From assembly GCA_963920525.1 (NCBI GenBank), contig OY986439.1:25660319-25724318 (forward strand): a stretch of 64,000 nucleotides of DNA. Reading direction: 5' to 3'. The DNA comes from Dichetophora obliterata. Taxonomy: Eukaryota > Arthropoda > Insecta > Diptera > Sciomyzidae. This document shows, piece after piece, positions 1 to 10,719 of the stretch. The translations under genes and the position numbers were made by a program. The notes under the pieces were generated by a model. That model ran no database searches and was not told the DNA's origin. It was given only the letters and a program-made list of their open reading frames with translations. Position 1 is the first letter of the stretch; every line of letters starts with the position of its first letter.

Positions 1-2200
1 TATGATATTTTTTAATAAAATCATAACCTTTACGGTTCTTAATTAAAGAATGTTTTCAAAATTTTTAAATGCTTAAATAATATTATAAGTTAATTTAATA
101 CAAAACATTATGATGTTTATAGTTCCCAAAACCCAAAATATTGAAAACATCAAATTGTATTTAACTTTAATATAAACATATAAATATGCACGTAAAAAAG
201 TTAAACAAAACAAACAACACAAACTTATCTCTAAAAAAATTTATAAAGAAAACAAAACTTCTTATTCAAATAAACTAGTAAGCTGTTAGTAATATGATAT
301 GAATAATATATTTCTTTTATAGTAAAAAACTATAGTATAGTAATAAAAATATTGTTACTTTCAAAATTCCATGAAAGTTGAATAGCCTAGCAAACAGAGT
401 ATTTTACTATCGCAACCTAAACAAACTAAAAATAGACTTTCAAAGTGTGTAGAGAGATAAAAAAGAACAGAATCCCAGGAACAGAAGCCCTAGTGTAGAC
501 TTATACATAGTACAAAAATGTTTCAATTTTATTTGAAGATTTCTAACCATGTAGCCATTTTACTAAAAAATATTTTAAGTATATGAAAACACATATGACA
601 AAAGTTATTTAAAAGATAAGTGCCAGATTTTTGAGGCAAATAAAATGCGTAGCATCCTGAATACCAAGTCATTACTGAAAAGCAGTTGGTTGTCCGGATA
701 ACCGGTTTAACCGATTTAGCTAGAATTCAAATTATCTAGATCAAACTGTATTATTATTTATAAAAACTTTAGAATTTTTAGAAAAAAATTAGAATGGCAG
801 ATCATAGCTACGCCACTGAGCTTCTCATAAATATATATAGATCATAAAACTAATTAAAAAATTTTTGAATTTTCGCTATAAAAATAGGAAATCTTTTGTA
901 GGAATTTTTTAAAAAATTCGTTAAAAATAGCAATCGTTGGAACCCCAACCTAAAATTACGTGTTTGTCTTTAAAATTGATGCCTCAACTCAACACTAAAC
1001 TAAAAATACAAAAAAGTTGTTGCGAACACAATAAAAAATATGACTGAAAATTTCAGGTTAAAAAAAAAATCATAAAAATGCTGCAAAAAAAAAAAACCAC
1101 CAAAAAGACAAACTCAATATCTTTAAAATATATATATGCGTTTTTTCTGTACAACTTACGGTTTCAAAGTTACATTTGTTTGAATACAAGCACTAATTTT
1201 ATTTTTTAAGGGTTTTTTTATACTTTTGACAGTGTATGACTTTAAAAAACAATTTTTTTCAAAAAAAAAAGAACAAAGTTTAGGTTATTTTTATAAGTTT
1301 CAAATAAAGTTTCTACTATCATATAAAGTTTCAAAAAAATCGGAAACACAAAGGTCAGATTTTGCTCAAAAATAGGCGAATTGATATGGAATCATCGATA
1401 TGTGTAAATTAAACTTTATAGATATATTGCTTAAATGCTTGCCATTGTTTTAGTTTCTTTTTACTTACCATTGTTTTTTTCAAGATGCTACTAAAAGCTA
1501 ACACTAAAATATCATTGATCTTCAAAGAAGCTCAGGTGCTTTTTAAAAAAAGTTTCTAATTAACCGATTTAACTGCGGTTAATCTTTATAAAGAAATAAT
1601 TGCGGATTCTATAAATGAAAAAAAAAGTATTGAACTGAAAACTACCGATATTAACAATGTTCACAACACTTAGCCGTACGTTTATTCCCTCACGTTGTTA
1701 GCAAGCCACTAAAATTACTTAAAAATTCTAAACTCGTCTGGTCATCGTTGAATCGGGATCGTCTTCTGATGGCATGTTCCGTGAGAATGAAAACAACTTA
1801 TTTATTATGGGTTTTTTTCTTGCTGTTGTTTTGGCATTAATAGCTTCTTCAGATGTACCTCCAGTAATTGTTCATCTACATGCATATACGACTATGTTTG
1901 CATGTATGTAGCTTTTTTTGAATGTTAAGTGAGGCAAAAATTTGAATTGAAGCGATTCTTTAAACGGTTTCGGCACAGTGTTTTCAGGCTCTTCTTCTAC
2001 GGACATTGAATCCGGTGTTGAATTAAACATAAAAATTGGCATGGATAATTTGGCGGGATAAATTTAATACGAAACGATCCCAGTGTTATTTTATCGCCAA
2101 CCCGATTCAATTGAAACGTTTTGTAGATTTGCTTGGGTGAAAATTAAAAAAAAACTAAGAGACAAATACGGCATATTTTTATACTTTTTTCAAAAATATT
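1..2200. other. AT-rich stretch, no gene seen
   Basis: No reading frame with recognisable protein similarity and no clear terminal inverted repeats. The sequence is very AT-rich with many short A and T runs. It is probably decayed repeat or intergenic DNA. Confidence 0.5.
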
Positions 2201-2204
2201 CCGC

Positions 2205-2295
2205 ACAGAACTCTGAATCGAACCAGTGACCTCTGGACGCATTAGGCGGATATCCCCACGTTTATACGACGCACAGTGTAGCGAGTTCTATGTGA
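2205..2295 (-). repeat. possible tRNA-derived SINE head (remnant)
   Basis: Read on the minus strand, this stretch has a B-box-like GGTTCGATTC preceded by a tRNA-like arm region. I see no folded tRNA with paired acceptor ends, so an old SINE head or a tRNA pseudogene is more likely than a working tRNA gene. Confidence 0.3.
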
Positions 2296-2925
2296 TGAGG
2301 GACAGAATTAGAAAGAATTACCGCAGGTATATAAAACTAAGCACATGTTATTATTCATTAATATAAAACGGCACACAAAATTTGATCGGACATGCCATTG
2401 CCCATCTACATACAAAAAGAATAATTAAAGCGAAATATCTCCAGTTATAGGAAATATTTTATGGTATAGATATTTGCTGGCCTCCCACACAATATTCAAC
2501 TATGTTTATTAATTCAAAAATATTTTCATTTTAATGTATACGCTTGTTCAAATTTTGCATAAATCTTAAGAATGAGACAAAGTTACTGACTCTCATCAGA
2601 GTAACTTTTAGAGTCACACGACACAAGGTCAGAAAAATCAAAATTAGAAATTAAATCCATTGTGTGATGATTCGTATCATGATCTTCATTTAAAATTTTT
2701 TCATCGATTTCATTATCATTATTCTTTTTTTTTAATATTTTTCTATGAGAAGATATAAAACAATCTGATGGAAGCAGTAATTCACGGAACAAATCTGTAT
2801 TAGATAGTTCTCTAGAGTTTTTACGGATATGATTTAAACAAATTTTTCTAAACTCTTCATGACTAGCTTAAAAACCTTATTTTGAAAGCGGTTCTTTAAA
2901 ATTTATCTATTTTTTGAGTTCTGTG

Positions 2926-3175
2926 GTGGCCGTAGCCTACTGGTAGAGTTCGTAGCTCGTAAGCTGCAGAAGCGCGGTTCAAACCCCAGCTCAGAGAGAA
3001 TGTTTTTTTCAATTAAATTAATATTTCTGTTTGATTGCCACCTGAAGACAATGAAACTTCATCGCAGACAATGAAACTGGGCATACAACCCGTAGGTTAA
3101 CAATTTATAACACTTACAACACATTTGATTAATAGAAGCTCGGTCAAGACCTTCCAATGGCTGAAATGGCCAATT
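2926..3175 (+). repeat. tRNA-derived SINE, copy A
   Basis: The head contains an A-box-like TAGCCTACTGG and a B-box GGTTCAAACCCC spaced as in a tRNA, followed by a shared body and the tail motif CTGAAATGGCCAATTTATTT. The same family appears at 6071, 6745, 44605, 44945 and 62053. This copy carries a short internal repeat of ACAATGAAAC. It lies inside the duplicated segment and is matched by copy C, so it was present before the duplication. Confidence 0.75.
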
Positions 3176-3689
3176 TATTTTTTTATTATTTGGGTTCCGC
3201 GAACAAGTATTTTATGAACTGCTGGTGGCATTTTATGCGAGTCATAATATTTTAAATGCAACTCGAAAGTACGATACAACAAGGGTTTGAAAGTTTATTT
3301 TTTAATCAATTTCCCGCTAGATAATGTTCGTAAAATCAAACTGAAACTTTTAATTATTTCACTATCGTTCCTTGAAATAATAGCGAATAACTGAAAACTT
3401 TTCATTTTTGTCAAAACATATTCGAAGAAATAGGTCATCAAATCTTTATAAAATATAGAAGCGCAAGCAAAACCTTTGGTGAAAACCTTTAGTATGTTTT
3501 CAAACATACTAAAAAATAAAGACAAACAAAAATGTATTTTTTCTTTCATTGCATATAGAAATTTAGGTTGTTTTTGATTTCTAGGACCTTTCTTGTAGTA
3601 TATAAAAAATTTTTATTTACATTTTTCAATACATTTTTTTTAGCAAGAACTAGTGAAATATACCTTCGTTAAAGTCTTGTATATGAATT

Positions 3690-4679
3690 GAAGGGCTTAT
3701 TGCAATTGCAAAAAACGTGATAAGCCACATGATCTAAAAAATAAATTTTTTTGATTAAATACATTTCTCAATGCATTGCCAATAACCACTGAAGATATTT
3801 TAGCTATTTACTATTAATTTTATTACCTATTTGTAAAAGTTTCCGTATTCAATTCCATTTTTTCATACAAAAGTAAATTTTTTCAAAACTTTAAGGACCA
3901 ACCAAGTTATGCTTAAGCTAACCAAAGTTTGAGAGCAAAAGCACGCACTTACACAGCAATATATGAAGTCGCCCAAGTTTTGTCTAAGCATTCCTTTCGT
4001 TCAGTTTTTCAACTTTCGTTTACTTTTTGAAACTTGAGAGAGAGCGCTCGACATCGTAGTTTGCTAAGCAGATAGGGTTGCTAACAGTATTGAGAATGTG
4101 TTTAATTAAAATTTTATTATTTATATGCCAAATTTTTAATGAAAAATATTATTTTTTTTTTGTTTGTGTATATTTAAGCAAATCATGGAAAATGTGTATA
4201 TTTTTGCTGAGAAATTTTGCGTTTGCCACAGCTTTTAAACCAAGCAGCACAATAAACATGTTTTTTGTGTTAGCTGATGGCAACCCTTCTTAACATATCT
4301 ATAAAAAAAATTTTTATCTATCAATGAAAAAATTACGTTAATTTATTTGTTTAAAATTACTGAAGATCCCAATTTTGTTGATAAACTCATAAAAATTGCT
4401 AAAAAACATAAAAACATATGTATATGAAAGACAGGCAATATTTCAACTAATTTATTCAAAGAACTTTTTAACATTTTTATTTTATTTTTATCAAGATTTT
4501 GTAAACGTTTGACATTTTGTTAAGCATGAAATTTGCCAACTTGGGCGACTTTTCTACTTAATCATACTTTTCGTCAACTTTTCTCTGAGACTTTTGTTTG
4601 CTTATGCATAACTTGGTTGGGCCTTTAGAGTCGATTATTTCAAAATCGTGTCTTATCATGTTTTTGCAATAAGCTCTTC
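3690..4679. mobile_element. DNA element with AATT target duplication and an empty site elsewhere in the window
   Basis: The ends are imperfect inverted repeats of about 40 bp beginning GAAGGGCTTATTGCAA (left) and GAAGAGCTTATTGCAA (right end, reverse complement). AATT flanks both sides at 3686-3689 and 4680-4683. The duplicated segment at 7500-7560 has a single AATT (7527-7530) exactly where the element would be, so it shows the unoccupied site. About 730 bp of the interior is a second, nested element (3894-4624). No transposase is present, so it is non-autonomous. The superfamily is unknown to me. Confidence 0.8.
3894..4624. mobile_element. nested non-autonomous element, Harbinger-like MITE
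   Basis: The terminal inverted repeats begin AGGACCAACCAAGTTATGC (left) and AGGCCCAACCAAGTTATGC (right, reverse complement). Both sides are flanked by TTA (3891-3893 and 4625-4627). A 3-bp TTA target duplication fits PIF/Harbinger elements. It has no transposase. A short frame at 4078-4293 has no recognisable similarity and is probably chance. Confidence 0.7.
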
Positions 4680-4817
4680 AATTATACCCAAAATTTTTAA
4701 TTTTGGAAAATATTCAGTAAAAACTAAACTTTCATAACATTTTCAATGCGCATAACTACCACAAATCGCGAAAAATATCGCAAAAATTTTTTAGACTCAC
4801 ATAATTAGGACTCTTAA

Positions 4818-5232
4818 CCCTCTAATACCACATTTCTTCATTCATGTTTTACAGGTGAAAATGTTTTTAACACCTTGCATTTTGTTTTACATAGTCTTTT
4901 TTATTTCAATTAAAAGAAAAAACAACTTCTAACTCACTAGTATCTTTCATTCACTTCGATCTCACTTCAATTAATGACTTTTTTTAATTACCGAAAATTG
5001 AGCTAAAGATTTCGAGTAAAAATTTATTAACTTTGAAAAAAAATAATGAAATTTCAATTCAAATTGACGTAATATTCAAACAGCATGCTAGCTCCAAGCG
5101 AGAAAAACTGAAATGTAGCTTGAAAATTCGTTTAGACTCTGACGGAAACCATTTGAAAAATTTTCCACAGACTAACGGTTTTATTGCGATCGGCGTGAAC
5201 CCTGCCTATGGGCAGACATGAGCATTAGAGGA
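4818..5232. mobile_element. piggyBac-type MITE with TTAA target sites
   Basis: The element has short inverted ends CCCTCTAAT and ATTAGAGGA and is flanked by TTAA at 4814-4817 and 5233-5236. TTAA duplication is diagnostic of the piggyBac superfamily. At 415 bp it has no room for a transposase and must be mobilised in trans. It sits at the end of duplication copy 1; copy 2 diverges at this point. Confidence 0.75.
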
Positions 5233-5236
5233 TTAA

Positions 5237-6070
5237 CAATAAGTTTGCATACTTGTCTGTACAAATTTACGACTTTTTCTTGCCATAACTAATTTTGTCC
5301 ACCCCACCTCGGTACTCTTTGTGACGTTTCTTTGTATGAAAGTGGGTGGAGTTCTCATTCGATTCTGCCAAATTTTAAACTCATAGATCAAACACATTTG
5401 GGATTAAAGCTTATGTGCTTAAATATCAGGACATAATAGTAATTTTACGGAATTTTAGTGGATTTCAAGAATGGGAGGTAGAAGTGGTTTTTTTAATTTT
5501 GCCAAATTTTTAACTTACAGTGGAAACTTGTGATCAAAGCTAATGTACAAAATTTCAAATTATTATACAGCAATTGAATTTTGTACGTCCCAGCATTTTT
5601 GAACGTATCTTTGATTTGGGTTAAAATTTTTTTCGGAGGAAAAAAGTTTGACGTGATTTTTGGTGGAGGGTGCTTATTACAGAGGCTCTTAGCTATATAA
5701 AGATTTTTACAAGTTAAAATGTTGCTGCTCCCAACCCCCAATCTTGTTTTAATCCACAAAATAATGGTCTGTGCAAAATTTTAGCTTAATCGGTCAGCTT
5801 TAAGAGTATATGTTTTCATAAAATAATAAATACGCTCTTATTCGTTGCTCTATGGTTAAGCCTCTTAATGAAATATTGCAGAAAATTCTTTGGAGATTAA
5901 GTCTGCATCAAAAAAAATAATATTATAACTTTTTTTATGTAAAACAAGCTTAAATTAAAAAATTAAAAAAAAAAACAAAAAACATATTTTTCGTATTTAA
6001 GTTGCTATAAATTATTCAATGGTTGAAAATACCAAAAAACTTTAACAGATATTAGTTAATAAAAAATAAA
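5237..6070. other. intergenic, nothing recognised
   Basis: AT-rich, with no protein similarity in any frame and no clear inverted-repeat ends. A short minus-strand frame at 5493-5759 is low-complexity and not supported. Confidence 0.45.
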
Positions 6071-6390
6071 CTGGCCATTTCAGCCCTTGGAAGGACTTTG
6101 ACATAGCTTCCTTCTATTGATCAATTGTGTTGTGCGTGTTATTAAATGTTTGATCACAAATGACCGAGAACTGGACCTACGTGTTTTATGCCCACTCCGA
6201 AGGGCTTATGTTCTCAGGGAGCTTTGCATGGCAATTTTTACACTCTGAGGTTTGCCATTCTCTGCAGAAAGGTGACGACCGAACAGAAAAATTAATTCAA
6301 TTGAAAAAACTTTCTGTCTGAGCTGGAATTGAACCCGGGCTACCGCGGTTCTTTAGCTTAGGGGCCACGCACTCTACCCACGGCCGCCAT
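6071..6390 (-). repeat. tRNA-derived SINE, copy B (near full length)
   Basis: On the minus strand this copy runs from the tRNA-like head (A-box region TAGAGTGCGTGGCC, B-box GGTTCAATTCCAGC-like) through the body motifs CAATTGAATTAATT and CACGTAGGTCCAGTTC to the tail CTGAAATGGCCAG. It is about 320 bp and closely matches the copy at 62053-62379. It abuts the start of duplication copy 2, so it may mark the duplication breakpoint. Confidence 0.8.
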
Positions 6391-7655
6391 TTTAATACAT
6401 CCGCTTGTTCAAATTTTGCATAAATCTTAAGAATGAGACAAAGTTACTGACTCTCATCAGAGTAATTTGTAGAGTCACACAACACAAGGTCAGAGATATC
6501 AAAATTAGAAATGAAATCCATTGTGTCATCATATGTAACAAGATCTTCATTTAAAATTAATTCATCGATTTCATTAATTATTCTTTTTATTCAACCTTTT
6601 TCTATAAGAAGATACAAAAGGATCTGATGAAAGCAGTAATCCACGGAATAGATCTGTATTCGATAGTCATGACTGGCTTCAAAAGCTGCTTTTGGAAGCT
6701 TTTCTATAAAGGTAGATACAAGTTATCTATTATTTAAGTTCTGTGGTGGTCGTAGCCTACTGGCAGAGTTCGTGGCTCGTAAGCTACAGAAGCGCGGTTC
6801 AAACCCCAGCTCAGAGAGAATGTTTTTTTCAATTAAGCTAATATTTCTGTTCGATCACAAACTGAAGACAATGAAACTCGGCATACAAGTAGTAGGTTAA
6901 CAATTTATAATACGCACAACACAATTAATTAATAGAAGCTCGGTCAAAACCTTCCAATGACTGAAATGGCCAATTTATTTTTTTATTATTTCAGTTCCGT
7001 GAACAAGTATTTTATGAACTACAGGTGGCATTTTATGCCAGTCATAATATTTTAAATACACTCGAAAGTACGATCTAACAAGGGTTTGAAAGTTTATTCT
7101 TTAATCAATGTCCCGCTAGATAATGTTCGTAAAATCAAACTAAAACTTTTTAGTATTTCAATATCGATCCTTGAAATAATAGCGAATAAGCTGGAAACTT
7201 TTAATTTTCACCAAAACATATTCGAAGAAATAGTTCATTAAATCTTTATAAAATATAGAAGCGCAAGCAAAACCTTTGGTGAAAACTTTTAGTATGTTTT
7301 CAAACATACAAAAAAAAAAAGAAAAATGTAAATGTCTTTTCGCTTTAATTGTATATAGAAATTAAGGTTGTTTTGGATTTGTAGGACCTTCTTTGTGGTA
7401 TATGAAAATTTTTTTATTTACATTTTTCACTACATTTTTTTTTAGCAAGAACTAGTGAACCTTTGAATAAAGTCTTAATAAAGTCTTTGAATAAAGAAGA
7501 ATACCTTTGTTAAAGTCTTGTACATAAATTATACCAAAAAATTTTGAGCTTTTAGAAAATATTCAGTAAAAACTAAACTTTCATTACATTTTCAAGGCAC
7601 ATAACTTGCACAAATCGCGAAAAATATCGCAAACATTTTTTAAACTCACGTAATT
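6391..7655 (+). repeat. direct segmental duplication, copy 2
   Basis: This is the partner of 2530-4813. It includes a matching SINE (copy C) and the unoccupied AATT site at 7527-7530, so it keeps the arrangement from before the 3690-4679 insertion. A short local repeat of TTGAATAAAGTC at about 7459-7497 is extra in this copy. Confidence 0.85.
6745..6976 (+). repeat. tRNA-derived SINE, copy C
   Basis: Same family and same position within the duplication as copy A: A-box TAGCCTACTGG, B-box GGTTCAAACCCC, tail CTGAAATGGCCAATTTATTT. It lacks the internal ACAATGAAAC repeat seen in copy A. Confidence 0.75.
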
Positions 7656-7689
7656 AGGACTACCAAGCACATTTGTACAGGGGCTTGAA

Positions 7690-7960
7690 GATCTTATTTG
7701 GAGCTTCTGGATCGAATTCAACGTCGTGCGATATATTTGATAGCGGATGAAAGTATTTCATCCTTTAGTCGTACGGTTACGTTGTGGAATAGTCTCCCTG
7801 CGAGGTTGTTTACCAGCAGTTTTGAGCTGTGCAAATTTAAAACAAATATTCACCGACACTACTCCATCCATCCACCTTCCAACTAACTATCACCCATCTT
7901 CCGAATCAACACAATGCTTACGCATTTATTTAAAAAATAAAAAAAAATAAAAAAATATGT
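7690..7960 (+). pseudogene. 3' end of a non-LTR retrotransposon (reverse transcriptase C-terminus)
   Basis: Two adjacent stretches read ELLDRIQRRAIYLIAD and SFSRTVTLWNSLPARLF, then KFKTNIHRHY. These are characteristic of the C-terminal end of LINE reverse transcriptases, where a conserved QRRA motif is followed by a RT..LWN.LP motif. The two motifs are normally further apart, so an internal deletion is likely. The fragment ends in an A-rich tail (7935-7957), as expected for a 5'-truncated LINE insertion. It keeps no catalytic domain. Confidence 0.7.
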
Positions 7961-7987
7961 TCAGATGTTTTTCAATTTCAAATTGAA

Positions 7988-9619
7988 CTATGCGACAATT
8001 AAAGGTTCATGGAATCTAACGAAAAAGCGACCAACACAGATCGATGGTACTGATCTAGACCAACAAAACCCTAAAACGGTTTTGCAAAGTTAGCTCGCTT
8101 TTAAAAGATATAGGCATTGAAAGTTTGCCTCTTGCAGAGTTTTTTTTTAAAAATTAAGTGCTCATTAGGTTGTATCGAAATAAAAATTATTTCTTTAATT
8201 TCTCATTCTAAAAGGTCTTCGAAGTTCCATAGGGTGGTCTCCCAAAAAAGGATGTCTCCCTCTCTCGCAAGGACAAAGTTGTTTTTTAAGAAAAAAAATA
8301 AAAATTTACGATCTATAAATGCTTTTATTTTTGTCAGAATAACTACATATGTCTTAAAGCAAAAGTAAATATAGACTTTAACTATCAATATCTCGCCAAA
8401 CAAGATGCCATTCTTGATTTTTACTCAGTGTCCTGTGTGAAGGATATTCGAATGTCAAGGTACACTCGAAATAGCACTTAACTTTTGATTGTTATCTGAT
8501 TGTGTTATTTTTAGTGGTATTTATTAAAGTGTTTCTTATATTTGGTGTATTTCAAATTTGCACTTTTTAGGCCTATGCATTTACTGTTTTTTGAGAAAAG
8601 CATACTTGAACTCAATTTTTCAAATTTTTGAAAAAAATTAATATAAGGCTTTATATCTCAGGCATCAGAAGTGGTAAAATAATTTTTTTTTTTAAAACAC
8701 ATCTTAAAAGCATTTGTTAAATCAAATGAGACTCATCGAATGGCAGGCTCACAAACTCAAAATTTTAGTTTAACATTTTGGTAAATGATGAGGTGAGGTG
8801 TTTTGATGAAATAATAAATTTCATGCTAAGCAGAAATTTTTTTTTAAAAAATCGAAACACAAAAAAGAATCGTGGTCTTAACCTGGTGTTTTAAAAAAAT
8901 ACTTTCAGTGTTTCGTTTAAAAATATTTTAAGAATCCAAATTTACAAAAATATCTTCGGTACCACTTCTGATGCCAAAGATATGTAAAACCTTATCTTAA
9001 TTTTTTTGAAAAACTTAAAAAATTGCATTCAAAATACATTTTTCGAAAACAAGAAAATGCATTTGCGAAAAATATACAAATATTTAATTCGCCAAATTTA
9101 AAGAAAACATAAACACTTCAATCAATAACACCAACATTTAGACAATCAGATAACAATCAAAAGTTCTGTGCTATTTCGAGTGTACCTTTGGATTCGAGTA
9201 TCTCTCACACAGGACAATGAGGGTAGAAATCGAGAGTTGCATCTTGTTTGGCGAGATATTCTTAGTTAAAGCCTGTATTAATTTTGTTTTTTTTACAAAA
9301 ATCAAGGCATTTATAGATCGTTATTTTTTACTATTTTTCTCAAAAAACAACTTTGTCCTTGTGTAAGAGGATGACATCCTTTTTTTCTCTTTTTTTGGTA
9401 GATCCATCTCTTAGAATGCGAAAATCGAAAAATTGCAATTTTATACGCCTTAATGAGCACTTTATTTTTAAAAATACTCTGCAAGAGGCAAGTTTTCAAT
9501 GCCTATATCTTTTTAAAGCGAGCTAGCTTTGCAAATTCCTTTTAGGGTTTTCTTACTCTACACTAGTACTATAATCCTGAGTTATCCGCTTTTCCGTTAG
9601 AAAAATGTGTTGCACAGTG
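7988..9619. mobile_element. long-inverted-repeat fold-back element, copy 1
   Basis: The two halves are reverse complements over most of their length. Paired motifs include AAGATATAGGCATTGAAA with GCCTCTTGCAGAG (8106-8140) against their complements at about 9480-9515, and ACTTCTGATGCC (8960) against GGCATCAGAAGTGG (8661). The outer ends are ACTATGCGACA and the complement of CACTGTGCAACAC. The arms are about 750-800 bp around a short centre near 8,790. A second copy in the opposite orientation lies at 23201-24533. The short frames within it come from the palindrome and are not credible genes. Confidence 0.85.
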
Positions 9620-9776
9620 TAATTTCCGATTAATTAAAATTTGATACTTTTATTGTTTTTATATCAAAAGGAACGATTTTTCAGCCATCCATCTTAAGAA
9701 AATTTATTTTCAAAAATCTCCCTATTGCTAAGGTCACCCTTAATATATATATATTTTTTTAATAACATTAAATAAT

Positions 9777-10018
9777 CGCCCTTATTCTTGAATACGCGCT
9801 CGCTCTCAAAACGACGTCGAAACAAAATTGTTATATTCTCGAAACTTTCAATTTCGACGTTGAGATCTGCAGTGATTGTTTACGTCAATTATTGAGCAAA
9901 CGTCGTCAAATATATATTTAAATTTTTGATCGTCGAAATGATCTTCGACGACAAATCATTGGTGAAAGTGAGCTCTCGACGACGAAATTTACTCGACGCG
10001 GATTCAAGAATAAGGGTG
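9777..10018. mobile_element. MITE with AAT target duplication
   Basis: The inverted ends begin CGCCCTTATTCTTGAATAC (left) and CACCCTTATTCTTGAATCC (right, reverse complement), with AAT at 9774-9776 and 10019-10021. It is 242 bp with no coding capacity. The interior is rich in CGACG/CGTCG motifs that could fold into a hairpin. Confidence 0.8.
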
Positions 10019-10021
10019 AAT

Positions 10022-10719
10022 ATTTTTAATAATTAACATTTTTAACGGGCAGAACTTACAATTGCAAATGAACACCACAACTAACCACACGATGAAAAAA
10101 GAACATGTTAGTTAGCGTATAACTTTTGTTAGATTTGGCTCCTTTTTTTTTTTTTTTTTGAAAAACCAGTTGAAAATACAGTTGACTTCTGTTTAATTCA
10201 AGCTCATGTCCATAGATCCCTGATTCTTCATCAGTCACGATCTTATAAACTTTTGAAGCACCGCTGTCAATATTTTTTCTGCATTTTGGGCGCCCTTCAC
10301 GAAATTCGTCAGTGAGTCAGTGAGTGGCCCCGCTTGAATTCTGTGCACCAATAATACACAGAGGTTTTTAATAGTACTTCATTGCCAAAAGTCGAATCGA
10401 GTTTATTGATGCACTCTTGCAGAGATAAGTCACTTCGAATGATGTAAAAAAATAATCGCACAAAAATGTTCACGTGCTTATTCCATGTTTTTGCTGAAAT
10501 ACAATTTTAAAAGCACTGTAAACCACACAATAAGCTCAAGCTAATGTATTTATGTAAAACTGCCCAATGAAAACGTCACTTTAATTGGAATGAAATTAGC
10601 GTTGCCAGTCAATCCCGAAATTTTTATTGCAGCCTACTTATTTGGATTAATAATGATAGATTTCTCATTGTTAAGCCCAAAAGGTCAAGTTTTATAAGGC
10701 TATGTTCCAAAACGATATA
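10022..10719. other. intergenic, nothing recognised
   Basis: No supported gene. A T-run at about 10143-10160 and a short minus-strand frame (10056-10238) have no similarity I recognise. Confidence 0.4.

Larger units (their letters stand above)
2530..4813 (+). repeat. direct segmental duplication, copy 1
   Basis: The sequence starting TTGTTCAAATTTTGCATAAA recurs in the same orientation at about 6403. The match continues through an embedded SINE and on to the motif AATTAGGACT at about 4805 (copy 2 at about 7655). Copy 1 is longer because it holds an extra 990-bp insertion at 3690-4679. The similarity is high by eye, with scattered substitutions and short indels. No gene is recognised inside; the short frames here are not supported by similarity. 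Confidence 0.85.
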
